In this document: piece by piece, positions 35,291 to 43,568 of the stretch
Layout of the letters: each line of letters starts with the position of its first letter
Numbering within the stretch: the stretch's first letter is position 1
Assembly: GCA_018663505.1 (NCBI GenBank)
Contig: JABJQG010000053.1
Location: 144,239 to 208,238, forward strand
Origin: Pseudobdellovibrionaceae bacterium
GTDB lineage: Bacteria; Bdellovibrionota; Bdellovibrionia; Bdellovibrionales; UBA1609
Reading direction: 5' to 3'
DNA length: 64,000 nt
Made by a program: the position numbers and the translations under genes
Notes under the pieces: generated by a model
What the model was told of the DNA's origin: nothing
What the model saw: the letters and a program-made list of their open reading frames with translations, nothing else
Database searches by the model: none

Positions 35291-36600
35291 AATATTCGTA
35301 TGGGAATACCCTGTAGATCAAATTCTTTTTGAATATTCTTAGATAAAAACCTTCTATAAGAAGGCGAAACACTTTCTGGATGATTAGTGAAAGTTATAAA
35401 ACTAGGTGGAATCTGTTTAGTTTGAGTTATATAATAAAACTTAACATCTCTCACCCCATGCACGGGCACAGGAGTTTTTCGAATTTTATCATAAAAGAAA
35501 TCATTAAGCTTAGAAGTTGTGATTTTCTTGTTCAACCTTAACCAAACATCATCAATCACCTCAAATAGTTGATCTAAACCAGAACCGGTTTTTGCACTAA
35601 TAAAAGCTAAAGGGATATTTTGAAAGAAGTGAAAGATGTCATTTGTTTCAGAACGAAACCAAGTTCTAAAAGCTGGAATCTGCTCCCTACCTAAATCTAA
35701 TTTATTGGCAACCATAATTACAGCCTTGTGCTGTCCCAAAATATATTCCACAACCTTGGCATCTTGAACAGTGGGACCCAATAAACCATCTACAACTAAA
35801 AGTACAATGTCTGCCCTATCCATAGCAGCATAAGATTTCACGGCAGAAATATACTCCACTCCATCTTTACGCTTGGAGGCTCTTCTTAACCCGGCAGTAT
35901 CAACTAAAATATAATCCTTATCTTTAAAGCTAATGGGGGCTTCAATAGCATCCACAGTTGTTCCTGCTACTTCAGAAACCAGCATTCTATCTTCATTTAA
36001 AAGTTTATTACACAATGAACTTTTGCCAGCATTTGGCTTACCCACAATAGCAATTCGAATACCTTCTTTTTCATCTGAGTATTCTTCAGGAAGATTTTCC
36101 AATATCCACTCAATAACGTTATCCACACCTTCTCGGCGTTCGAAGGACGTGGGCTGCAGGTCCACTGCAAACTCATAAAATTCAGCAGCCTTTATATCGG
36201 CTTCATAAAAACGATCGATTTTATTAATCACAAGCAACACTGGTTTGCCCACAGACTTTGCTAAACGCACAATGTCCCTATCTTCTGGAACCATGCCTGA
36301 TCGGCCATCCATTACTGCAAGAATCACATCCACGCTGCCTAATATGGACTTTACTTGTTGCTTAATTAATGGAGAAAAAGTGTCCTGCATATCAGTGACC
36401 CCACCTGTGTCCACCACATTAAATGTATGTCCCCACCAATCTGCTGAGGCTACATTGATGTCTCGGGTAACTCCGGGCTCATCCTTAACCACCGCACTTC
36501 TTGTTCTGGATAAGATATTAAACAAAGTGGACTTACCAACATTTGGTCGACCAATAATTGCCACTTTCCTTTTTGATTTTAATGAACTAGTTGATCTCAT
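35263..36600 (-). CDS. der: Ribosome-biogenesis GTPase Der (EngA)
   Basis: Tandem-GTPase needed for 50S subunit assembly. 445 aa. First G domain: GRPNVGKST (about 17-25), DTGG, NKID; second G domain: GKPNAGKSS (about 187-195), DTAG, NKLD; then a C-terminal KH-like domain (about 360-445) that packs between them. It overlaps era by 14 nt. Confidence 0.97.
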   Translation of the reverse strand: MRSTSSLKSKRKVAIIGRPNVGKSTLFNILSRTRSAVVKDEPGVTRDINVASADWWGHTFNVVDTGGVTDMQDTFSPLIKQQVKSILGSVDVILAVMDGRSGMVPEDRDIVRLAKSVGKPVLLVINKIDRFYEADIKAAEFYEFAVDLQPTSFERREGVDNVIEWILENLPEEYSDEKEGIRIAIVGKPNAGKSSLCNKLLNEDRMLVSEVAGTTVDAIEAPISFKDKDYILVDTAGLRRASKRKDGVEYISAVKSYAAMDRADIVLLVVDGLLGPTVQDAKVVEYILGQHKAVIMVANKLDLGREQIPAFRTWFRSETNDIFHFFQNIPLAFISAKTGSGLDQLFEVIDDVWLRLNKKITTSKLNDFFYDKIRKTPVPVHGVRDVKFYYITQTKQIPPSFITFTNHPESVSPSYRRFLSKNIQKEFDLQGIPIRIFCMKRQKGR

Positions 36601-37513
36601 AACCGAACTCCTTCATTTTCTTTTGGTTTTTTACCCACTGTGGCTCGACACTCACATGTAAATCTAAAAACAATTTCTTACCCGTTAATGCCTCAATCTC
36701 AACTCTAGATTGTGTGCCAATACGTTTAATCACTTTTCCACCACTGCCAACCACAATTGATTTTTGTGAGGGTTTATCTATCACAATTTCCGCATAGACC
36801 TTATCCATTGTGGGGTTCTGGTCTTCAAATTTTATCACCCGTACAGCTAAGTCATATGGCAATTCTTGGTGCAGTAGTTTAAAACACTGTTCTCGAATAA
36901 TTTCTGCGCTCATTTCTCTTACCGTGTGTGTTGTATACAGCTCAGAATCATAAAGCATAGATCCTTCTGGAAGAATATTTTCTAAGTTAGAAAATATTTG
37001 CATCCGTACGGACTCCAACCTATCCTTGGCTACATTCTCATGAACTCTTGATAACACAACGGGTACATTAAATGGACTCAATAGCAACTTTAACTGATCC
37101 ACTCGGTGAACCAATCCTAAATCTACTTTTGAGATCACTGCCATCCAAGGTTTTCCTGAGTTTGAAACTAACTTAATAATTGTTTCTAATTTTTGTGGTT
37201 TATTTTCATCAATATTTAGTACTGCAATCAAGACATCAGAATCTTCAATCACTGATTTATATTCTTTTTGCAGAAAACTATTGATTCCACTTTCTGAATT
37301 GATCACACCAGGAGCATCCATAAAAATACACTGACTACTTTTTGAAGTGTGAACTCCTAAAACCTTTTGCCGTGTTGTCTGTGGCTTTGCCGTAACTATT
37401 CCCACTTTCTCTCCAATAAGTGCATTGACTAGTGTAGACTTTCCCGCATTAGGCTGACCAATAACTCCAACAAATCCTGATTTAAATTTTTCTTCATTAA
37501 CTGGGCTCATCAT
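36587..37513 (-). CDS. era: GTPase Era
   Basis: GTPase that binds the 3' end of 16S rRNA and is required for 30S maturation. 308 aa. GQPNAGKST (about 19-27), DAPG and SKVD-type G motifs form the N-terminal domain. The C-terminal KH domain contains IVVGSGGKVIKRIGTQSR with the GxxG loop. Translationally linked to rnc (4-nt overlap) and der. Confidence 0.97.
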   Translation of the reverse strand: MMSPVNEEKFKSGFVGVIGQPNAGKSTLVNALIGEKVGIVTAKPQTTRQKVLGVHTSKSSQCIFMDAPGVINSESGINSFLQKEYKSVIEDSDVLIAVLNIDENKPQKLETIIKLVSNSGKPWMAVISKVDLGLVHRVDQLKLLLSPFNVPVVLSRVHENVAKDRLESVRMQIFSNLENILPEGSMLYDSELYTTHTVREMSAEIIREQCFKLLHQELPYDLAVRVIKFEDQNPTMDKVYAEIVIDKPSQKSIVVGSGGKVIKRIGTQSRVEIEALTGKKLFLDLHVSVEPQWVKNQKKMKEFGYEIN

Positions 37514-38214
37514 AACTCCTGTAACGCTTTTTCTGCAGCCTCTTGTGCTGCTTGTTTTTTACTGAGCCCTTTGCCCGAAGCTAAAACCTGAGTCCCAACT
37601 TTTACCTGAACCATAAACTCTTTTTTATGGTCAGGACCTTTTTCATCAATAACTTCATACACTGGCGTCTTACGAAACACCTCTTGAACTTTTTCTTGCA
37701 AACGAGTTTTAAAATCTAAAGTATAATGATGCTCAAAATCGATATCCTCAAATCTAGAGTTAAAGGTTTTTACCAAAATTTCTTTTGCTTTATCAAATCC
37801 AGCATCTAAATAAAGGGCCCCAACAAAGGATTCAAAAACGGAGGCTAGTAGCCTCGGTTTTTTATTTCCATCTGTTTTTTGTTCGCCTTTGCCTAATTTA
37901 ATTAACTCATCAAATTTAAACTCTAGAGCAATTTCTGAAAGAGTGACTTCATTCACTAAGGAGGCCCTAATTTTTGAAAGCCCACCTTCGTCAATTTGAA
38001 CATGTCTCTTCATTAACTCGTCACTTAACACTAGGTCTAATACAGCATCCCCTAAGAACTCTAATTTTTCGTTATGATCAGAAACAGACTCTGTCTTTGA
38101 TCCAAGGTGCTCATTATAATAACTTTTATGCGTGAGTGCCCTTAAAAGCAGCTCACTTTTGTTAAATTTATAGCCTACTTTTTCTTCAATAATATCCAAA
38201 ACCTCACCTCTCAC
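37510..38214 (-). CDS. rnc: Ribonuclease III
   Basis: Double-strand-specific endoribonuclease for rRNA and mRNA processing. 234 aa. The signature EKLEFLGDAVLDLVLSDEL (about 48-66) and the downstream ESFVGALYLDAG supply the metal-binding acidic residues; residues about 160-234 form the dsRNA-binding domain ending in GKGLSKKQAAQEAAEKAL. The start is a GTG at 38214 without a strong Shine-Dalgarno sequence. First gene of rnc-era-der-SNF. Confidence 0.97.
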   Translation of the reverse strand: MRGEVLDIIEEKVGYKFNKSELLLRALTHKSYYNEHLGSKTESVSDHNEKLEFLGDAVLDLVLSDELMKRHVQIDEGGLSKIRASLVNEVTLSEIALEFKFDELIKLGKGEQKTDGNKKPRLLASVFESFVGALYLDAGFDKAKEILVKTFNSRFEDIDFEHHYTLDFKTRLQEKVQEVFRKTPVYEVIDEKGPDHKKEFMVQVKVGTQVLASGKGLSKKQAAQEAAEKALQEL

Positions 38215-38592
38215 AAATATCTAGCCAAAGCTTGCGCTTTCACTTGGTTAACAAGGTTCCAGATTAACTCCTAAGACCAGAGAATTTTCAATTTCTCTCT
38301 TCTTAGCAAAAATATGCCACCCATGCCATTACGCATATTTATAAGCGTTTTCGGGAAGTTATCAAGTTTTTTCCCACTTCTTGTAAAGAATAAAATTTAG
38401 ACTATATATAGTTTTCAATGGAGTTTTGCCCAGTTGTATAATCTTGCGGCTATTTTATTTTTGTCCGGATTTCCATAGCTTTCGGACACTTACGGACGCC
38501 AGAACTATTTTTTTTCATTCTGACTAGCGCCAAGAATTGCATATTCCCCAGAGTTAAGACATAAAAACATTTCAATCGAAAGGGGAAATGAT
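38215..38592. other. Divergent intergenic region rnc/ssb
   Basis: About 380 bp without a credible gene; holds the promoters of both operons. A plausible ssb promoter is TTGCAT (38537-38542), 17 nt, CATAAA (38560-38565). Nothing else distinct is seen. Confidence 0.4.
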
Positions 38593-39030
38593 ATGGCAGG
38601 AGTAAATAAAGCAATAATCATTGGTCACCTTGGGGCAGATCCTGAGGTTCGTCAAATATCTTCTGGACAGACTGTTACTACACTCAGTGTAGCAACAAGT
38701 GAGTCTTGGACAGATCGTACCGGCCAAAAACAAGAAAAAACCGAATGGCATCGTGTGGTAGTTTGGGGCAAGCAAGCCGAAAGCTGCGGCAAATACCTTT
38801 CAAAGGGTCGCCAGGTATATCTTGAAGGACGTCTTCAAACACGTTCTTGGGAAGATCAACAAGGTCAAAAACGCTATACCACAGAAATCGTGGCCACTAC
38901 GGTTCAATTTCTTGGGGCACAAGGCGGTCAAAGAGACCAGCATTCGCAATCCTCTAAAGGTGGCGATTCTGATTTCCAAGATTTTGGTCCAGAACCCAGT
39001 TTTGACTCTGAAGAAGAACTTCCGTTCTAA
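38593..39030 (+). CDS. ssb: Single-stranded DNA-binding protein
   Basis: 145 aa. The OB fold covers residues 1-110 ([68 protein letters not shown]). A glutamine/serine/glycine-rich linker (about 112-135) leads to the acidic tip EEELPF, which recruits repair and replication partners. AAGGGGAAATGAT precedes the ATG. Monocistronic with its own strong terminator. Confidence 0.98.
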   Translation: MAGVNKAIIIGHLGADPEVRQISSGQTVTTLSVATSESWTDRTGQKQEKTEWHRVVVWGKQAESCGKYLSKGRQVYLEGRLQTRSWEDQQGQKRYTTEIVATTVQFLGAQGGQRDQHSQSSKGGDSDFQDFGPEPSFDSEEELPF

Positions 39031-39054
39031 ACTTCAAACAATGATTTTATCACC

Positions 39055-39091
39055 ACAACAAGAGGTCCCTAGGGGCCTCTTGTTGTTTATG
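39055..39091 (+). terminator. ssb terminator
   Basis: ACAACAAGAGG and CCTCTTGTTGT form an 11-bp stem, extended inward by CCCTAGGG, beginning about 25 nt after the ssb stop. The T tract is short but the stem is very stable. Confidence 0.7.
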
Positions 39092-39219
39092 AGGCCTACA
39101 GTCCCTTTAATTAAAGAGAGTTTTCTTAGCCCAAAGACCTATATTTGAAAAAGCTAATAAATAGGTTTTTCCAACTATGAATTATCCGCTAAACTTATAG
39201 AAATACTAAGGAGTTTAGC

Positions 39220-39684
39220 ATAAGTTACGGCCAGAATATTCTCAGATCTACTTTTACAATATCTGCTGTATTTATTTTAGCAAGCTGTTCGCTACATCAA
39301 TCAGAAGGCAACAAAGCATTAGAAAAAAGTGCTTTTAATTTAGCGAGTTGCCTCACTCAAGAAACACTAGCAAATTGCCTGAATAGTGTTGGAGCATTTA
39401 GTGCCGAACCAGAGTTAGACGCAAAGCTTTATGCCAATATTTTAATGAACAACAATAATGATATTTTAAAAAAATGTGATGTGAACAAAGGTTCACTTAC
39501 TTTTACTAATAACAAAGTTATCCAGCCCCCTACGGCTGATAGCCAGCATAAAAACTATTTAATATATCCCACAAGAAATCATCTAAAAATTATATTTACA
39601 ATCAAAGACTCACCTTTTTTCATTAACTGTAATACTCACTCATATGTGCAACGCATTGATTACATAAAGGAACCAACATCATGA
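39220..39684 (+). CDS. Lipoprotein with apparent AUA start codon
   Basis: An open frame runs from a TAA at 39190 to a TGA at 39682-39684, but contains no ATG, GTG or TTG before 39445. An exact AAGGAG (39208-39213) stands 6 nt upstream of ATA (39220). Reading from there gives a textbook lipoprotein signal: SYGQNILRSTFTISA followed by VFILASC, with the lipobox Cys at residue 26, then a 129-residue mature chain with five further cysteines. The stop overlaps the next gene's ATG (ATGA), showing translational coupling. Either AUA is used as a rare start, or the ATG has mutated (or been misread at 39222) and the gene is decaying. Starting at ATG 39445 would remove the signal and half the protein. 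Confidence 0.7.
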   Translation: MSYGQNILRSTFTISAVFILASCSLHQSEGNKALEKSAFNLASCLTQETLANCLNSVGAFSAEPELDAKLYANILMNNNNDILKKCDVNKGSLTFTNNKVIQPPTADSQHKNYLIYPTRNHLKIIFTIKDSPFFINCNTHSYVQRIDYIKEPTS

Positions 39685-40520
39685 AAACTATCCAACGACT
39701 CCTACTCGTTTTTTCTCTCATTTTTATGTGCTCACCCATTTTTGCCGCAAAAATTGTTAAGGTTAAAGGTCGTAGAGTGACCATCAAACTTGATGGTATG
39801 AAAGTAAAAAAGGGAACTCGTCTCAATGTTTACTACAAAAAAAAATGGAAAGCTCAAGTTGCAGTAACTAAAGTTAAGGGTAAATATGCTTTTGGTGTTA
39901 GAAAAGGCAAGGGGCGTATTAAAAAAGGATACACACTTAAAGTGTCTAAAGTAAATGCCAAGGAACCTAAATCATTAAAAAAGAAAAAATCAAATGATGA
40001 CTATATTGCTGGATTCCTGGTTGGCCCTCTTATTTTCTCCATGAATGTTACCGATACTACTACCAACACCACAAAAGAACTCACTAGCACAGGATTACTT
40101 TTAGTAAAAGGTTTCCTAGATTATAATGTTTTTGATTTCTTTGAGGCACGGCTAGGAGTGGGCTTTGCTAATTTTGAAGCCACAAATGATACATGTGCTG
40201 GAATTTGTGAGGTGGCCATAAACTACTTTATCATTGATGCTACCCCACGCTTTATCTTTAACAAAAAATCAAATATTCGACCATGGATTGGTGGCAATTT
40301 AGGCTTATATGTGCCCACGGGTTTCGTTGTCACTGCCATTGGTGATGACTCTGTAGCCGCCACAGGTTTCTTTGGTGTCTCTGGCGGAGTGGACATCCAA
40401 TTCGGTGAAATGAAAGAACTGATGATCCCAATACAGTTCACATACGGCATATTCCCACCATCAGATACTGTTACCGCGAATGCTATGACTCTTTCTGCTG
40501 GTTTTGCATTTAAATTTTAA
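39681..40520 (+). CDS. Outer-membrane beta-barrel protein with basic N-terminal domain
   Basis: 279 residues. Signal peptide MKTIQRLLLVFSLIFMCSPI to FAA; then a very basic segment (about 24-110, VKVKGRRVTIKLDGMKVKKG and similar) that looks like a small SH3-like beta domain; then a barrel of about eight strands (110-279) ending in SAGFAFKF with a terminal Phe. It is coupled to the upstream lipoprotein through ATGA and probably pairs with it at the outer membrane. Function unknown. Confidence 0.83.
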   Translation: MKTIQRLLLVFSLIFMCSPIFAAKIVKVKGRRVTIKLDGMKVKKGTRLNVYYKKKWKAQVAVTKVKGKYAFGVRKGKGRIKKGYTLKVSKVNAKEPKSLKKKKSNDDYIAGFLVGPLIFSMNVTDTTTNTTKELTSTGLLLVKGFLDYNVFDFFEARLGVGFANFEATNDTCAGICEVAINYFIIDATPRFIFNKKSNIRPWIGGNLGLYVPTGFVVTAIGDDSVAATGFFGVSGGVDIQFGEMKELMIPIQFTYGIFPPSDTVTANAMTLSAGFAFKF

Positions 40521-40533
40521 ATAAAGTCCGTAT

Positions 40534-40575
40534 AAAACAAAAAACCCCTATCAACTGGTAAGGATTTTTAACACC
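40534..40575. terminator. Terminator shared by the convergent barrel gene and cytochrome operon
   Basis: AAAACCCCTA-TCAACTGG-TAAGGATTTT; on the minus strand the stem is complete with two G-U pairs and is followed by a T run, so it chiefly ends the cytochrome operon; on the plus strand it is weaker. Confidence 0.6.
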
Positions 40576-40624
40576 ATAGAAAATGTAAATATTATTCCTA
40601 GAATAATCTCCCAAAATACCTAGC

Positions 40625-42100
40625 TCACTCTTCTGCTGCTTCAAAAGTAATTTTTGGCTCTGCATGGCAGCCTTCACAGGATTCATAGGTAGGCATATTT
40701 GTTCTTTTGTTAGAGTCCGCACCTTCTTGCTTAACATGACAACTATAGCAATTTGATTTAAAAAAGTCTGAGCTGGACATATCTCCATGATGTTTTTTCT
40801 TTTTTCCTGGTAAAGTTATGCGCTCTTCATGAGGAATGTCCACATGGCAAGTATTACAAGCTAATCTTTTTCCGCTTCTTGCATGAACATCTGCAGGAAT
40901 ACGTCGCTTTTTCTTATGACAAACTAAACACTGTTGGTCTTTACCTCGTCCACCACTATCTCTGTCTTCCTGTACTCCCCTAACAAACTCTGCACCATGT
41001 TTTTTTGGATTTGCCCAGTTTGGTGGGTGTGGAAAATTATGACACTCTTTACAAGACTTCTTTACTTTTCCACCAGCATAATCTGCCCCATGACAAGTCT
41101 TACAGCTATTTTTATCGTCTAAATACACCTTTCCATGTTCTTTAAGCTTAAACTCTTCTGAATGCGGTAGGGACACCGATTTATGGCAAGATGCGCAGTC
41201 AAGGTACTGTTTTGGATTATTTGCAGCCATATGGCTGGTTCGAGCGTGACAAGATTTACAAGATATTTTTTTTGTGTCTTCAGAATGATTTTCATCACTC
41301 AAATTATTTTCAACTAACAACTCATCAGTTGAACTTTCTTCTGTATTTTTTTTCGGCTCTAATTGTTTTAAAAATTCTTGTCCATGATTTTTTCCTACAG
41401 CCCACTTGGAGGCATGGGGATAACTATGACAGGTTTTACAAGAAACTTTGGAGTTCCCGCCCTTGTAATCACCACCATGACATTGAGTACAAGAATCTCT
41501 GTCTTTAAAAAAATTTTCTCCATGAACCGCTGTTGTTTTAAATTTTTCTTTATGTGGAAAACCTGAGTGACAGGTGCTGCATGCATAACGGTTGTTCCCA
41601 CCATCCAGCTTTTCGCCATGACACTTTTTACAAGAATCTGGATCTTTATAATAACCTAAACCATGTTTTTTTGAAGTTGTAAAAGCCACTGTGTGAGGAA
41701 AATCCTTATGACAGCTTCGACAAGATACCTTACTAGACCCACCACGATAATCTGAGCCATGACATGTTTTGCAATTTTGTGGATTGGATAAGAAGAAGGG
41801 GCCATGTGATGCCGTACTACTAAAGCTTGCTGTATGAGGAAAGGCTTCATGACAACTACTACAACTGATTTTTGATGATCCTCCCTTGAGTTCATTCCCA
41901 TGACAAGTTGTACAACTTTGTGGATTTGCTAAATAAGTTTTTCCATGGCTGCCCGAGCTGGTAAAATCACCATTATGAGGGTAAATAGCTCCTTGGCTAA
42001 AAGGCTTTACAGATAAAGTAGGAGTTAAGGTTTCTTCTTTACAAGATACCTGCGCTAAAGCCACAATAATAAGACTAAAACATAAAACAAAATTCCTCAT
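40625..42100 (-). CDS. 16-haem c-type cytochrome built of tandem repeats
   Basis: 491 residues, exported (MRNFVLCFSLIIVALAQVSC; a Cys at residue 20 makes a lipoprotein possible, though the lipobox is imperfect). Sixteen CxxCH haem-attachment sites are present. The first half consists of repeats of about 47 residues, each holding two haems: an HG...SC.xCHG(N/S)(E/D)(L/Y).GG half and a S/A-C..CH...FPH half. A low-complexity acidic linker (about 240-275) separates a more diverged second half. Close spacing of haems suggests a molecular wire. Last gene of the five-gene-plus-barrel minus-strand operon. No close named homologue recognised. Confidence 0.92.
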   Translation of the reverse strand: MRNFVLCFSLIIVALAQVSCKEETLTPTLSVKPFSQGAIYPHNGDFTSSGSHGKTYLANPQSCTTCHGNELKGGSSKISCSSCHEAFPHTASFSSTASHGPFFLSNPQNCKTCHGSDYRGGSSKVSCRSCHKDFPHTVAFTTSKKHGLGYYKDPDSCKKCHGEKLDGGNNRYACSTCHSGFPHKEKFKTTAVHGENFFKDRDSCTQCHGGDYKGGNSKVSCKTCHSYPHASKWAVGKNHGQEFLKQLEPKKNTEESSTDELLVENNLSDENHSEDTKKISCKSCHARTSHMAANNPKQYLDCASCHKSVSLPHSEEFKLKEHGKVYLDDKNSCKTCHGADYAGGKVKKSCKECHNFPHPPNWANPKKHGAEFVRGVQEDRDSGGRGKDQQCLVCHKKKRRIPADVHARSGKRLACNTCHVDIPHEERITLPGKKKKHHGDMSSSDFFKSNCYSCHVKQEGADSNKRTNMPTYESCEGCHAEPKITFEAAEE

Positions 42101-42157
42101 TCTTCCCTCCCAAGAAAAATTAATCTCTTTTATTACCCACCATGCAATCCATACTCA

Positions 42158-42667
42158 TCAATGATGCCTTTTCTTTTTTATCCCAAACTTTGGACGTTTC
42201 ATGGCCGGATCAGCATTAATTCTATCTATTATTACGCCATGGCTTCCATGGCAATCAATACATTGAAATTGCGTCTTAATACCGCTCCATTTACCCACTC
42301 TCTTGCCGTGAACCCCTACTTTCCAATCCCTATAAGTGCTTCCGTGACAACTGCCACAAAGGAAAGAGGAGTTTTTAAAATCTGCAGGGAACCCCTCTGT
42401 GGACCTTAAATAGTTATGATTACTACGGTTATGACAATAATTACATGACATTTTTTCATGTCCATGCTTCAGCCCAATTTTACGGTGCTCCATTTGCGGG
42501 CGTTTGCTGCTAGGAAAGGGGATCTTCTTTTTTTTCTTATGACACTTTTGGCAAAGGTTATATCGTTCTGGCAACAGGCGTTTTTTGTTCATAACTTGAG
42601 CCAAACTATTTTGATAAAATAAAATAAACCCAAAAAATAAAATAAATCTTATGGTAAAAATCATCAT
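42158..42667 (-). CDS. Tetrahaem c-type cytochrome, paralogue of the plus-strand one
   Basis: 169 residues with a signal peptide (MMIFTIRFILFFGFILFYQNSLA) and four CxxCH sites: CQKCH, CNYCH, CGSCH and CIDCH. It shares a plan and motifs with the plus-strand protein at 46084-46593: a CxKCHKxKK start, DWKxGxHGKxxGxW in the third segment, and a C-terminal RPKFGI. Probably a soluble periplasmic electron carrier of the NrfB/NapC-soluble-domain type. Its ATG overlaps the end of the upstream dihaem lipoprotein gene. Confidence 0.9.
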   Translation of the reverse strand: MMIFTIRFILFFGFILFYQNSLAQVMNKKRLLPERYNLCQKCHKKKKKIPFPSSKRPQMEHRKIGLKHGHEKMSCNYCHNRSNHNYLRSTEGFPADFKNSSFLCGSCHGSTYRDWKVGVHGKRVGKWSGIKTQFQCIDCHGSHGVIIDRINADPAMKRPKFGIKKKRHH

Positions 42668-42999
42668 GGTTCCACACCGTTGTCACCATGACAACTCATA
42701 CAATAAGCTGAACCACCATTGAGTAAAGTCAATCTTACAATCTCATCAGCATCCACAACAGAGCTTTCGCTACGATGTACATTATTTGCAACATTATGGC
42801 ACACTAGGCAGTCTCTGCGTTTATAGCCACCTTTATGCTCACTAGCCCCGCTAATAATAATCCCTTCAGGGGAACTCGAGAGATCACCATAGTCCTCTAA
42901 ATCACGATCTTTATCACAACCTAAAGAAAATAATAAAAAACACATGCTTATAAAAAAATATACTATTTTACATATCACCGCCCACCGCCTAAGTGACAA
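42664..42999 (-). CDS. Dihaem cytochrome c lipoprotein
   Basis: 111 residues. The hydrophobic N-terminus ends in LFSLGC, a probable lipobox, so it may be anchored to a membrane. Two CxxCH sites: CLVCH (about 61) and CMSCH (about 100). It overlaps the 7-haem gene upstream by 25 nt and the tetrahaem gene downstream by 4 nt, so all are translated together. A small lipid-anchored relay between larger cytochromes is a reasonable reading. Confidence 0.87.
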   Translation of the reverse strand: MSLRRWAVICKIVYFFISMCFLLFSLGCDKDRDLEDYGDLSSSPEGIIISGASEHKGGYKRRDCLVCHNVANNVHRSESSVVDADEIVRLTLLNGGSAYCMSCHGDNGVEP

Positions 43000-43568
43000 T
43001 TACTACAGTATGTTTGTGTGTGGCATACTGAGCATCGTTGTGGGCTCATTCTTGCTTCTATGGAGTGTGTATACCTAAATATGGGAGTATGATTGGAGGA
43101 TTCTAAGGTATTTCTCCGAGCATGGCACTTCACACAAGTTGACTGACTATGGCAACTTGTACAACTCTGCCCCGTAACTTTAGCGTTTAAAGCGTGAGAA
43201 CTCTTCCACTCCACATTATAGTGATTATAGGGTTTAATTTTTTTAAGATTCTCTCTACCTTGATGGCAAGTATAACAAGTCTTAGGAGCGCTTTTAAACT
43301 TAGGGTGTTCTGAATTATGACATTGGTGACAAAGTGCCTTGGTTGATTTTTTGAAAGTAGAACTTTTTGCTGAATCAGAAAGCTGAGCTGTGTTGTCCTT
43401 CTTGTCTAAGGAGAAATTATGACAATTAGAACATTTGAAATTTAATGAACGAAAAGCCTTCTTCTCATGAAAATCATGATCATAAAGTTTTAAAATTGAT
43501 TTGGATGACAGTCCAGCTGTTAACATTAAGGGCATATAAATTAATATTATAAAAATGAAATACTTCAC
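42975..43568 (-). CDS. Heptahaem c-type cytochrome
   Basis: 197 residues with signal peptide (MKYFIFIILIYMPLMLTAG) and seven CxxCH motifs: CSNCH, CHQCH, CYTCH, CTSCH, CVKCH, CSVCH and CSNCH. The last three lie in the C-terminal third, the very end being CSNCHLGGGR. Several lone histidines (for example EHPKF, YNHYNV) could be distal ligands. Periplasmic electron transfer is inferred. The gene shares one base with the barrel gene before it. Confidence 0.91.
   Translation of the reverse strand: MKYFIFIILIYMPLMLTAGLSSKSILKLYDHDFHEKKAFRSLNFKCSNCHNFSLDKKDNTAQLSDSAKSSTFKKSTKALCHQCHNSEHPKFKSAPKTCYTCHQGRENLKKIKPYNHYNVEWKSSHALNAKVTGQSCTSCHSQSTCVKCHARRNTLESSNHTPIFRYTHSIEARMSPQRCSVCHTQTYCSNCHLGGGR

Noticed and set aside
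39445-39684. 79-codon open frame as an independent gene
   Set aside because: It is only the C-terminal part of the 154-aa lipoprotein frame that starts at 39220; it has no ribosome site of its own and would lose the signal peptide.
40934-41901. Several open frames on both strands across the 16-haem cytochrome gene
   Set aside because: They are shadow frames created by the repeated haem motifs; the real frame has sixteen CxxCH sites and a signal peptide.
40625-42100. Tandem repeats read as a possible CRISPR-like array
   Set aside because: The repeats are protein-coding haem units that diverge in DNA sequence; no constant repeat with unique spacers exists.
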